Below the pieces are notes generated by a model. The model ran no database searches and was not told where the DNA came from. It worked only from the letters and a program-made list of their open reading frames with translations. Position numbers and translations under genes: made by a program. A DNA stretch of 26,665 nt, taken from the NCBI GenBank assembly GCA_003427395.1, contig BFEA01000670.1, positions 320,595 through 347,259 on the forward strand, in the 5' to 3' direction. This stretch comes from Chara braunii (taxonomy: Eukaryota; Streptophyta; Charophyceae; Charales; Characeae). Below, piece after piece: positions 18,100-26,665 of this stretch. Every line of letters starts with the position of its first letter. Within the stretch, counting starts at the first letter, position 1.

Positions 18100-19060
18100 A
18101 AGGGTCAAAAATGATCCTCGCGCATCCGTCGCGAAGTCAAATGGTCGGTCCTCGCATTGAAGCTTGGATAAGTGGGCCGCAATCTTCGAGTATCCTTTGA
18201 TGAAACGTTGGTAGTAGCCGGCAAGGCCAAGGTACGAACGGACATCCATGACCTTCCGCGGCTCCGACCAATCTTGGATGGCTTGAATCTTGTCCGAAAA
18301 CGGACTGATGCCTTGTGGAGTGACGAAATGGCCCAAGTATTCCAACTCTTCACGTACGAACTCGCACTTGTCGTGGTTGTCTTTGTACTTGGCGCGACGG
18401 AGCGTCTCCAACACTCATCGAAGATGCTCGAGATGTTCCTCCAAGGTTTAGCTATAGACGAGGATGTCGTCTAAGTAGACCAGCACAAACTGGTCTAACA
18501 TTGCACGAAACTCGTTGGTCATCGCTGCTTGAAAAGTCATTGGGGCGTTGGTGAGTCCGAAAGGCATGACGACCCACTCAAAATGCCCGCACCGTGTCTT
18601 AAACGCGGTCTTGTAGCGATCTTGCGGGCGTATCGAAATCTGATGATACTCCGACTTTAAATCCAACTTGGAATTTTTTTTTGCGCCGCCCAAACGCTCC
18701 AGAAGGTCGTCAATTCGAGGAAGAGGTCCCACGTTCTTGACGGTTTGTGCATTGAGCTTGCGGTAATCGATGCATAGGCGAAGATCCTTATTCTTCTTCC
18801 GCACGAAGAGAACAGGCGCACCATAGGGTGAGCTACTAGCCTAAGGCCGGATCCAACCTTTATCCAACAAATCGTCGAGCTGTGCGTAGAGTACTGTAAG
18901 TTCCTCCTCGCTCATGCGATAGATGCAAACTTTCGGCGGCACGGCACCGGCCTCGAGAATGACCTCGTGGGAGATCGGTCGATCCGGCACCACGCCGGTA
19001 GGTGACTCGAAGATGCCGCCGAATTCGTCAAGCAACCGTACCATACGGGGGTCCGAAGAC
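18100..19060 (-). pseudogene. Ty3/gypsy reverse transcriptase, three internal stops
   Basis: Minus-strand motifs appear in order: [52 protein letters not shown] (usual Gly changed to Glu), [11 protein letters not shown], the catalytic [10 protein letters not shown], and the thumb/connection sequence KCEFVREELEYLGH. In-frame stops are TAG (18843-18841), TAA directly after the YLDD block (18450-18448) and TGA (18417-18415). The reading frame is otherwise unchanged, so these are point mutations. The enzyme would copy element RNA to cDNA in cytoplasmic particles. Confidence 0.95.
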
Positions 19061-19199
19061 AAGTCCGTGGGTTGTGATTCGGCTACCGCGACGGTGCGAA
19101 GAAAACATAGGCCTATCTCGTCGGTCCGCTCGTAAGCGCAAGTGGCCCGAAAAGATTTGGCTGTTACAACTTGGCACCGGATCGAAGGGTGCGGAAGAG

Positions 19200-19779
19200 A
19201 GATGGTACATGGTACTTCGGCGCCAAACACATCGCGAACTGTAAGTGTCCGCCGATGGAAGTTGACCGTGTGATCTGCACTTGCAAGCCAAGGCATGCCC
19301 AAAATGATGTCGAAGTCCGTGTCCAAGACGTCAAACGTCACCGGTTCGCATGCATGAGGTGCGAAATAGACTGGTACGGCCTCGATGTAGCGGTCAAGGA
19401 GTTGTTGCGTCCTACCGTCCGCCAACTTGATCGTCGTAGGGTGTGCCTTCCTTCGAACTTGTGGTCCAAGGTCGGCCCTTTGCATAAAGGACTGGCTAAT
19501 GAAATTGCTAGTCGCGCCACTATCCAATAAAGCGCTGCAGGATGCTTGCCCAACTTGGATGCGGACATGATAAAGGAGCGGTGCGTTGTTGTCGTCGTAC
19601 CGCTGAGTGCGAAACTCGCGGGCCACCTTGCTAACGTACGCAAGAATGTCCCCCACCGCGACTTCGTCCTCCGTTGGCGAAGTTGGTGGTGCATAGAAGG
19701 CTAGGTATGTATGTAGATGAGCGCTAAGTGCTACGCATTGCGGCTCCGGTAAGCAGCCGGTGGATGGGAGAGGGAGCTA
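19200..19779 (-). pseudogene. Retroviral-type aspartic protease
   Basis: The catalytic triad is intact in SALLDSGATSNFIS (D at about 19524). The second conserved block is FDIILGMPWL, with the downstream hydrophobic-Gly signature of clan AA proteases. A TAG at 19779-19777 interrupts the upstream linker in the same frame. Protease matures the Gag-Pol polyprotein. The fold continues into the RT linker without a break, so it was part of one pol frame. Confidence 0.9.
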
Positions 19780-20085
19780 TGCAAAATCCTCGGGCGTCAA
19801 CGGGTCCAAGTCCTCTATGTTGAATACGCGCGCTGAATTCCGTGAAGGTCCACTTGAAGACGACTCAATGCCACTGCTTCTTATCGGAGAAGAAACCGCA
19901 CATACATCTTGTCCTTGGGCTCGTGAATTCAGCGAAGGTACGAGCCGGGCAACATAGTCCTCGAAAAAATGGAGAATGGGAGGACTTACGACTTCCGCAT
20001 GTGCCCCGGAAACCGAGGGAGGTTACCCGTACCGCAACCGGTTCTGAAGGCGTCGAGAGTGTCGTCGCATCACTCTCGGCGGTGC

Positions 20086-21627
20086 TCACTTTCCTGATTG
20101 AGCGGGGCCCTTGGCCTTCGTGGTACAATTCATGGTTTCATGTGCCGCGCAGTTGCACCACAAACAATAACGGTACTTGCTGCGAACGCGATACCCGCAG
20201 TCCGTCAGACCGTATTGTGTCCAAGGTTCTTGAGTTGGAGCTGCTTGTCTGGGCCCAGAAGAAGTGGTGTTTGTCTTCATTTTGCCGCGTCCTCGTGCTT
20301 TGGCGGGGAGGCCACCATTATGGGCAGCTGCTAGTCTGTCTCCCTCGTTAGACGAGGCAACCTCGTTTGAAGTTGAAGGGTCGCTAGGCGTTGCTGCCGT
20401 GACCACGGCCACTTTCGATCGATGCTGATACACGCCCTGGCCAGCTGTCGACGAACGACCAATGTTCTTGGCTTCCAAGTTCGTCACAATGATTTGCGTA
20501 GACTGTGCGACCTTGTTGAAGATTTCCTCACTTATGTTGAGGTTCTCAGTGACCTGAGTTAACACATTTTGCAACGCTAGGCACGACCTTTTGATGAAGT
20601 AGAGCTTGATGCCGTCGAAGTTCAGCGGCAGCTTGGGCGTGCTTGCTTGACGTTGGAACTCAGATATCCAATCTCCACTTGGCATGCTGTTCTGTTAGAA
20701 TATCAGCAGGTTGTCCATCGCCTGGTGCTTGGGCGGTTCCACTTGGTAACACTTCTTCCATGTTGCCGTGAGATCGGCCCAGGTGATGAAGTTGTGTAAC
20801 TCGGAGACTGTACATGCATGTGCGGACAACATGTTGTCCAGCCATACCTGGCACGCACCTCCTGACCGGGAGTACAAGTATGCGTGCTGGTTTGTGTGGA
20901 TGACATGGTGGATGTCCAGCTTTAATTCGAACTGGCGCCACCAAGGTATAGGCTCCGTCTTCGATGCATCATAGAAGATCAGGAGCCCCTCAAATTTGGG
21001 GATGCTCTCACGAGGCACTGAGCTCGGTGTGGCTCTTGCCCCCACCTGTTGGTCCAGTCGCTGAGTCCCGATCTTGCGCGTTCCCACGTTTATCTCCAAG
21101 ACGTTGATGCGGTCGACGAGGTCGGAGGGGCCGGCGCTGGAAGTGGCGACTGGTCGCTGCTCCAGCTGCTGTAATCGCTTAGTCAACGCCTGATTGGCGT
21201 GGTCGAGAGAGTGAATGTCCTCCTGTTGTGCGATGCAAGTAGCGAGGAGGTCCGTGACACGGTTGAGCAAGAGAGCAATCCTTGTCCCGTAGTCAACCGA
21301 GTTTCCACTCTCGGCCTCCTTCTGCCAATCCTTGGCCTGTGCGTGTAATGCAGTTTCCTCCTTGAAGAAAATTTCCCGCCGCCGTATGCATTCTTCATCG
21401 GCGGCCTTTGCTGCTGCTGCTGCTGCTGCGTGCTTCTGCCGTTGATCTTCGGCTACCTGACACAGCCTTTCTGCCTCTGCCTCTCTCTTCTTCCGTGTTG
21501 CTACTAATGCTTCTGCCCGTTGCTTGCTTTCGGCCATTGTGGCCACCAAATGTGTCTCGTAGGCCTCGTCAATCTCGTCGGATTTCTGATCCATCCCTGC
21601 TATCTGTGAACGAGTGAGCAGGGTCAT
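20086..21627 (-). pseudogene. Gag with N-terminal coiled coil and CCHC knuckle, one stop
   Basis: I start at the ATG at 21627-21625 because the open frame upstream begins only with TTG. Residues about 20-150 are a long charged coiled coil rich in Ala, Glu, Lys and Gln, with an Ala run encoded by a GCA/GCT-type repeat (about 21410-21430). Next comes a capsid-like region (PKFEGLLIFYDASKTEP, PWWRQFELKLDIHH, WADLTATWKK). A TAA at 20697-20695 interrupts; the same frame resumes directly. The C-terminal part is basic (KARGRGKMK) and ends in a CCHC zinc knuckle, CLWCNCAAHETMNC, spaced C-x2-C-x4-H-x4-C. Gag builds the particle and packages RNA. A frame change near 20115 separates gag from the protease linker. 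Confidence 0.9.
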
Positions 21628-21657
21628 GCGCCGCGAGTGGCTGACGTGGCCTGCCAA

Positions 21658-22460
21658 AGTAGGCAGTTACCAAGGCTGTGGCCAGAACTGATGGGCAGTT
21701 GAGCAAGAAGAAGAGGATAAGGAGTTGGGAAGGAGAGGTGGGGAGTGGGGAAATCGAGTGAATCGCCCCGATAAGGAGCCACTAATCAAAAATGAAAAGT
21801 TGGAACTTTGCAAAAATTTTGAGAAAATAAATAAAAATATATTAATCAATAAAATTTCTCAATTGCAAGTTCGGTAGGTCTCCTATGTTTCCCCACAACA
21901 GGTAATTTATTTTTTTTTTTCGAATTCCAGACCGTTAAGAAAAGAAATAACGAATGGAGATGATAAAAAAACTTGCGAAAATAAAAAAATTCCGCAAGTT
22001 CGGAGAATTCAGAAGCATAAAGAAATTTTGAACTTCTCAATTGAGAGTATGCGCAGTTTGAAAACAAATAACTGCAGAGTAATTTTCCCGTAAAAATGTA
22101 ATTTTCGAATATGGGAATAACGGTCAAATTTCAAAATTTTTGTTACCCCCGGAAAAACACAAAACATTTTTGAAAACAAGTTCGAAATCATGAATGTCAG
22201 AAAAAAAATTCAGAATTTCGAACTAACGGGAATATGCGAAGGAAAAGATAAATCGAAACAAAATTCGTAATATTTTCGGACCTCCAGCACCGGAATTTCG
22301 AATTTCATAAAAAGGAAAGAAAAACGAAACTTTCAGATGCGGAGCTATTGCGATTTTACACAAATGAAAATGACGGGAAAGTGTAATTAAAAAAAAAAAA
22401 AGATCGATTTCGGCAGTTAGGTCGAAAATCTGCGATTTTGGGGACTAATTAGTGTGTCCT

Positions 22461-22499
<39 letters not shown>

Positions 22500-22573
22500 G
22501 ATTAATGAATCAATCAATCAATCTTTGATTGTCCCCGCGCTTGTGTCAGATTAGGTTGTCCTGATTCACAAGC
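21658..22573 (-). other. Retrotransposon 5' leader
   Basis: About 0.9 kb of AT-rich sequence between the primer binding site and gag, with no long frame. It has A-runs and an AATC microsatellite (22461-22523). It is much lower in GC than gag-pol. Packaging signals would lie here but cannot be identified by eye. Confidence 0.75.
22461..22523. repeat. (AATC)n microsatellite in the leader
   Basis: About ten clean AATC units, an interruption near 22500-22508, then three or four more. It lies 50 bp inside the primer binding site, within the element. Confidence 0.95.
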
Positions 22574-22588
22574 GGGGCTCCGATACCA
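22574..22588 (-). promoter_or_regulatory. Primer binding site, initiator tRNA-Met type
   Basis: On the minus strand TGGTATCGGAGCCCC starts three bases after the 5' LTR. Plant retrotransposons primed by initiator tRNA-Met carry TGGTATCAGAGC at this site, so one base (A to G) differs. Its position next to the LTR end fixes the LTR boundary and the element orientation. Confidence 0.9.
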
Positions 22589-22591
22589 AAC

Positions 22592-23903
22592 TGATGCATG
22601 CGCAATGGGACAATGCGTAGGGAGCCAAGGATCCACAATGTGATGAAAAGGACCGGAATGGATAATGCAAGGTCAGCGTAGCATCAACAAGCAATGTACA
22701 TTCCAAATACATACAAGATGGCACAAAGTGGCGTCGTGGAAGACTTAAAAGAGAAGATCTGATCTGATCTGGACTGACCTGACATCCATCATACATCACA
22801 TATGTAAGAAGGGAGGAGGGACCACAATCACGGAAGAAAGGTCCCTCCTTCGTACACATACATGGGGAGATGCCACTGATGAGAGATGGGGGAAAGAGAC
22901 AAGACGAAGGAGAAGGAGGCGAGGGAGTAGACCAAGATCGCAATAGCGAAGTCCCCAAAATAGTCCTTTGTCGAGTGTCCAATCAATGTCTGTCCCAGAA
23001 TGTCGAATCAGATCCTGGGCAATGTGCCCAACGTAACCTCTGCCTGTATTCCCTACCGATGATCTCTCTCACTCTCATAGATGAAGAAGAAGGTAAGAAA
23101 GATGAAGAAGAAGGAGAAAGGAGAGAGAGAGATGGAGGAGGAAGAAGAAGAAGATGACGTCCTCCTTGCTATCTCACCTGCAGGTAGTTGTCACCGTACT
23201 GACTGTGGTCGTCGTCGTGTGCAGGTACCGCGCAGAGTTCCAGCTATGGCGCCAGGTAAGTTCGTCGCTTGCACGTAAGGCCTCCTCTCTCCACTACCTA
23301 CTCCGGTACTCCCTACTTCGTACCTTGGCGCAGAATAACGCTGCTTCAGCCAGCAGTGTGTCGCTCCAGAAGTGACCTACGCGAACTGTCCCTGCCCAGC
23401 CGCTGCCCCGGTATTTGTAGTGTTGGGCCGGCTGGGCCTACCTGATGCTGGCCTCAGAAAACGGCCCAACTGGTCTTGGTCCCTACCGGACGTCCAGACC
23501 TCGCTGCTGATGCAGCAAGGTGCAGAAATGCGCCTGGCCTTAAAACGGCCCGGTACCTGTGCACCTAGCCCAAGGCGTCGCCTTGGGACCTGCAGGACCG
23601 AAACGACGCCTGTTTGGCGCCAAAATGCGCTTGGCCTCGTTTCGGGCCTGCCTCCGGTGTACCCAGTCCCAAGGTCCGACCTTTGGGCTGCAAGTCCGAA
23701 ATGGCACCTGACAGATAAGGTAAGACAACACACACACACAGAAAGGTAAGTAAACTAAACCTATTCTAACTAGTGTGCTACCTAGGGCCTGAAGGGCCGC
23801 CGTGGGCCTCCAGGGCGCGTGCTGTATGGTAGGCGGCCTGGGGGCCCCTCAGCAATCATCGGGCCTCTCAAATGGGGCCCGTGTGCAGGCGCAGCATGCA
23901 ACA
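22592..23903 (-). repeat. 5' LTR (right copy)
   Basis: 1312 bp, complete and without gap. It shares TG...CA ends, the GA-rich stretch (23080-23160), the two GC-rich ~96-bp units (near 23531 and 23629) and the CACA repeat before GGTAAGTAAAC with the left LTR. The AAGATGAAGAAGAAGGAG stretch and repeated GGTAAG words read on the strand opposite to the element. Confidence 0.95.
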
Positions 23904-24301
23904 CCAGGCCTGATTGTCAGCCTGCTAGGTCAAGCTCTAAAATGCTCGATCACGATCCAGGCCTGTCATGTGTCATAGGAACATAAGATTATTACTGAGT
24001 TATTCGTCCAAATAAGATTAAATAAAGGAAGTAAAATAAAATAAAATAAGAAGAAATAAAACAATAAACAGACACAAGGGACTGACTCATGACCCCACCC
24101 TCATCTTGTGTTCTTATTCTTGAAGGTCCTTTCTCACTTTCCAGATCGGTCCTTCTGTGGTGTGCTCCAAAATGAGTCCTACTCACGCTGGATATTCTCG
24201 GCTCGACTCTGTGCTTTTCCCCGTTGTTACTTGCACTTACCTGATTGTCAATAAACTCGATAATCTTACTTGGGCCTCCGTGCTCTCATTCGAGAAGAGG
24301 G
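23904..24301. other. No gene recognised
   Basis: CAGGCCTG occurs at 23905-23912 and again at 23957-23964. An AT-rich (TAAAA)n-like patch lies at 24027-24062. No coding frame shows family features. Confidence 0.5.
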
Positions 24302-24735
24302 AATAGCTGATCCTCTCTCCAGCAAGAGTGGTTGATCGTCTCATCAGAGAGAGTGGCTGATTGCTTCAGCAAAGGGAGCGGCTGGCTGTTTCACCAGCGG
24401 AAGGGGCTGAGTGTCTCATCAGCGAAAATGGCTGATTGTGCACCAGAGAAAGCTGATAATTGAATCCTTAGAGAAAGTGGGTAATTGCTTCAATAACGAG
24501 AGCGGATGACTTTCTCTCCAACGAAAATGACAGGCTGTCCCATCAGCGAAAGTGGATAGTTGTCTCATCAGCGAAGGTGGCGCGCCGTCTCACCAGCAAT
24601 AGCGGATGATCGACTCTCCAGAGAAAGTAGCTAATTGGCTCAAGGCTTTCTCACCAACGAAAATGAGAGGTTGTCCCCCAGCTAAAGTGGGTAGTTGTCT
24701 CATCAGCCAAAGTGGTTGTTTGCACCAACAACGGG
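24302..24735. repeat. Degenerate 25-bp minisatellite, ~17 units
   Basis: Units of 25 bp follow each other almost without slip: starts at 24302, 24327, 24352, 24377, 24402, 24427 (24 bp), 24451, 24476, 24501, 24526, 24551, 24576, 24601, 24626 (36 bp), 24662 (24 bp), 24686 and 24711. Most open AGTGG or a close variant and end with TCTCATCAGCGAA or a variant. No two units are identical, so the array is old, yet its phase is well kept. A period of 25 does not preserve a reading frame, so it is not a protein repeat. Confidence 0.9.
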
Positions 24736-26264
24736 ATGAGCAAAAGTAGCGCATGACTCGTTCCGTGCACGCCGCGTTCACGGTCTCCCCCGAGATCCAA
24801 GGTTCAAACGTCTTCTGTGCACGTTGTTTCCACTCTCCTCCTTCTAATCCACCGACCGGGTTACATCAGCCCAGGTCGAAAAGCACGCGCGGGCGGGGTA
24901 CACCAGGCACGCAGCTCCGTCTGTTGTTCGTCCATCCCCCGTCTCCTTCTCTGCTGAAATTTCTTCTCCCCCCTCCGTGATCATCCCACACCTCGTTCTG
25001 AACCGAGCTGAGTTGTGGGCGGCGTACGCCACGTACGCCAGCGTACCCTCCCTAGTTTGAATGTGCCCCATCTACTTCACCGTCGTCCCTCTATATTCCC
25101 AGCGTTGCCTCAAGAGAAGTGCAGGCACATCTGGTACCAATTGAACCGGTGGTCCGGCCCAGGATCAACGTTGACACTAGGGCCCCTAGGTTGCCTCCAG
25201 GTTGCGGCATCTGGCCTGTGGGAAACCCAGGCTCTGCTGCTGGTACCTGGCCACAACTTTGGACCGGTGCTTGCCCGTACCAGTGACCCAAATATTACCG
25301 GTTTATCGGCCTGGTGGTCCCGGATTGGTGCGTTGCGGACCAAAATTAAACCCTTCCGACGCACAGTCCCGGATATTCATCCATACTCGAATTCTGAGTG
25401 CAGTGCCCAATACGGAATCAGCGCCTGTATCATGAGAGTGGAAATGGAATAGGTCTTATCAGGATAACTCCATCAACCGAAGTACGCTGCAGCAGCCCCG
25501 GACCCCGCGCAGTACCAAACCGCTAAAATGTACCAGATCAGCATCCATGTCAAAATAATAGTAGCATGTCGCAGTAAGCTGCTCCAATGTCGAACCGGCG
25601 TCTGTCCCAAAATTTACAGCACGGTGTTACTGTGCGCTTTACCACTGCCGAGCCAGCGACCGTACGCCTAATTTATAGGATCAGGCCGTAGTATGTTGTT
25701 CCAGTGCTGCGCCAGTGCCCCACCAGTGACATGTTCCATAACAATGGGTACATATCCCAGACCGGTAACCGCATGAAAACCTAATGGCGCCGAGCCGCAG
25801 GGCCGTACCCGAAATAATCATTCCGAACCGCAACCTGTACCGTAGCAATGTCAAACCAACACCGGACCTAAAATAACCGTCTTGAACTGCAGTAGGCTTC
25901 TACCATGCCGATGCCGAGCCTGTAACTGAGCCAATCCGAACCAGCGGCCATCTCGGTTGTCTCAACGGCGAACCGGAGTAGCCCCTACCGATGATGTCCC
26001 AATGATGGTTCCATACCAATTCCGAACCTGTACCCGTACCAGGATAATAGTGTTGAGTGTCTCAAAGCCGAGCCGATGACGACACCATAACCCAAAATTC
26101 GGCCCCGCTCTCCGAGGGTAGTAATCAGGCGAATCGGGTAAAATCAAGCAGTAGGTTATAATCATCAGGACCCATATGAATAGATGAACTAAAGATAAAT
26201 TGATCATTTCCAGCAAAATCTATCAAAAATAAATTACATCAAAAATTAATCAAATAATAAATAA
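24736..26264. other. No gene; possible degenerate repeat at 25.5-26.1 kb
   Basis: GC-rich sequence with no family-bearing frame. From about 25540 to 26100, words such as CCGAGCC, GTACC, AATAATAGT and CCAATG recur at roughly 57-75-bp spacing (for example AAATAATAGTAGCATGTCGC at 25552 and GATAATAGTGTTGAGTGTCTC near 26043), which suggests a very decayed satellite. I cannot fix a unit by eye. Confidence 0.4.
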
Positions 26265-26510
26265 TCATTTGTTTTCTCTTCTTTTATTATTTTTAACTCT
26301 TTTAGTCATTTTTAATATTGTTATTCGAATTTGTAAAAGTTGAGGATAGTTTCATCAAGAATAAATGCTGAAAAAAAATCAATTAATCAACAAATTTCAT
26401 TCGTTTTTGTCCTTTTTATTGTTTTTAATTATTTTTCTCAACTTTGATTTTGTTGTTAGAATTTAGTAAAAATTGAGGGTTCATTCCTTCAGCAATTGCT
26501 TAGTGTAAAA
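26265..26510. repeat. Diverged AT-rich duplication, 132-bp offset
   Basis: TCATTTGTTTTC at 26265 and TCATTCGTTTTTG at 26397 begin two related copies. Both carry TTTTTATT.TTTTTAA, TTGTTATTCGAATTTGTAAAA-like or TTGTTAGAATTTAGTAAAA-like sequence, then GTTGAGG or ATTGAGG and an ATGCT/TTGCT end. The second copy ends near 26500. A third, weaker copy may precede 26265. GC-rich unassigned sequence (26511-26665) follows to the window edge. Confidence 0.6.
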
Positions 26511-26665
26511 GGGGCGCGCCGAGGCCCAATACCACATCTCTGTACCGCGGCCGGCCGCTTCGGGAATAACCTCGAAACGGACGAAAAATGGTAGGCTCGA
26601 GGCGTGATAGGCGTGGCTGTTCATTATGTTGACCCCAAGGGTTAGTTCTAACAATTGACGGGGGG

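Larger units (their letters stand above)
14568..23903 (-). mobile_element. Ty3/gypsy chromovirus-like LTR retrotransposon, dead copy
   Basis: The element is about 9.3 kb and reads on the minus strand. LTRs are at 22592-23903 (5') and 14568-16076 (3'), each TG...CA in element orientation. The order is primer binding site, leader, gag, protease, RT, RNase H, integrase, chromodomain-like tail, polypurine tract. Integrase after RNase H places it in Ty3/gypsy (Metaviridae), and the tail suggests the chromovirus branch. Stops and frameshifts throughout gag-pol mean no protein can be made. The first ~230 aligned LTR bases differ at about 15 positions by hand count. Flanks GCGGG (left) and CCAGG (right) do not form a target-site duplication. 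Confidence 0.97.

Noticed and set aside
24302-24735. CRISPR-like array
   Set aside because: The 25-bp units are contiguous, diverged and have no spacers. The window is clearly eukaryotic, so a minisatellite is the right call.
26511-26570. Vector or linker contamination (rare-cutter sites GGCGCGCC, GGCCGGCC)
   Set aside because: The sites are embedded in continuous genomic-looking sequence with no vector sequence around them, and GGCGCGCC also occurs at 24580.

Overview
This window is non-coding, repeat-dominated nuclear DNA from a green plant or charophyte alga. The evidence is a Ty3/gypsy element with a chromodomain-like integrase tail and an initiator-tRNA-Met primer site, a plant-type LINE relic with a zf-RVT-like domain, long microsatellites and several small inverted-repeat elements. 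The gag style (long N-terminal coiled coil) and the large, gene-poor, repeat-rich layout remind me of Chara. That is inference from memory and untested. No intact host gene, tRNA, rRNA or CRISPR array is visible.

Layout. 1-3125: microsatellites and unassigned sequence with one strong hairpin. 3126-3463: two adjacent inverted-repeat elements with similar GGGC-TCGC ends. 3579-4052: a degenerate 124-bp tandem repeat and a pyrimidine tract. 4670-5203 (-): one ORF that reads like protein but has no recognised family. 5741-6022: three near-identical 94-bp tandem units. 6023-7490: no gene, with an imperfect inverted repeat near 6.6 kb. 7640-10596 (-): a broken LINE ORF2 relic carrying a nested poly-A-tailed insertion at 8782-8929. 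11118-11323: a compact element with 36-bp inverted ends and TTAA borders. 13793-13967: a large imperfect hairpin in AT-rich DNA.

14568-23903 (-) is the main feature: a nearly complete but dead LTR retrotransposon. Read on the minus strand it has the 5' LTR (22592-23903), primer binding site, AT-rich leader, gag with CCHC knuckle, protease, reverse transcriptase, RNase H, integrase with chromodomain-like tail, polypurine tract and 3' LTR (14568-16076). About a dozen stops and frameshifts break the frame. The left LTR holds a 100-N gap flanked by an identical 75-bp sequence on both sides, most simply an assembly artefact. No target-site duplication is visible.

After the element come a degenerate 25-bp minisatellite of about 17 units (24302-24735), a stretch of GC-rich degenerate repeats, and an AT-rich 132-bp duplication near the end.

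The parts do not form a pathway. They are a record of successive insertions (LTR element, LINE, insertion into the LINE, MITE-like elements) and local tandem expansion. I found no convincing new functional system. The most useful observations are the TTAA-bordered element, the insertion nested in the LINE, the 25-bp minisatellite, the paired GGGC-TCGC elements, the splice-donor cluster antisense in the LTRs, and the assembly artefact.
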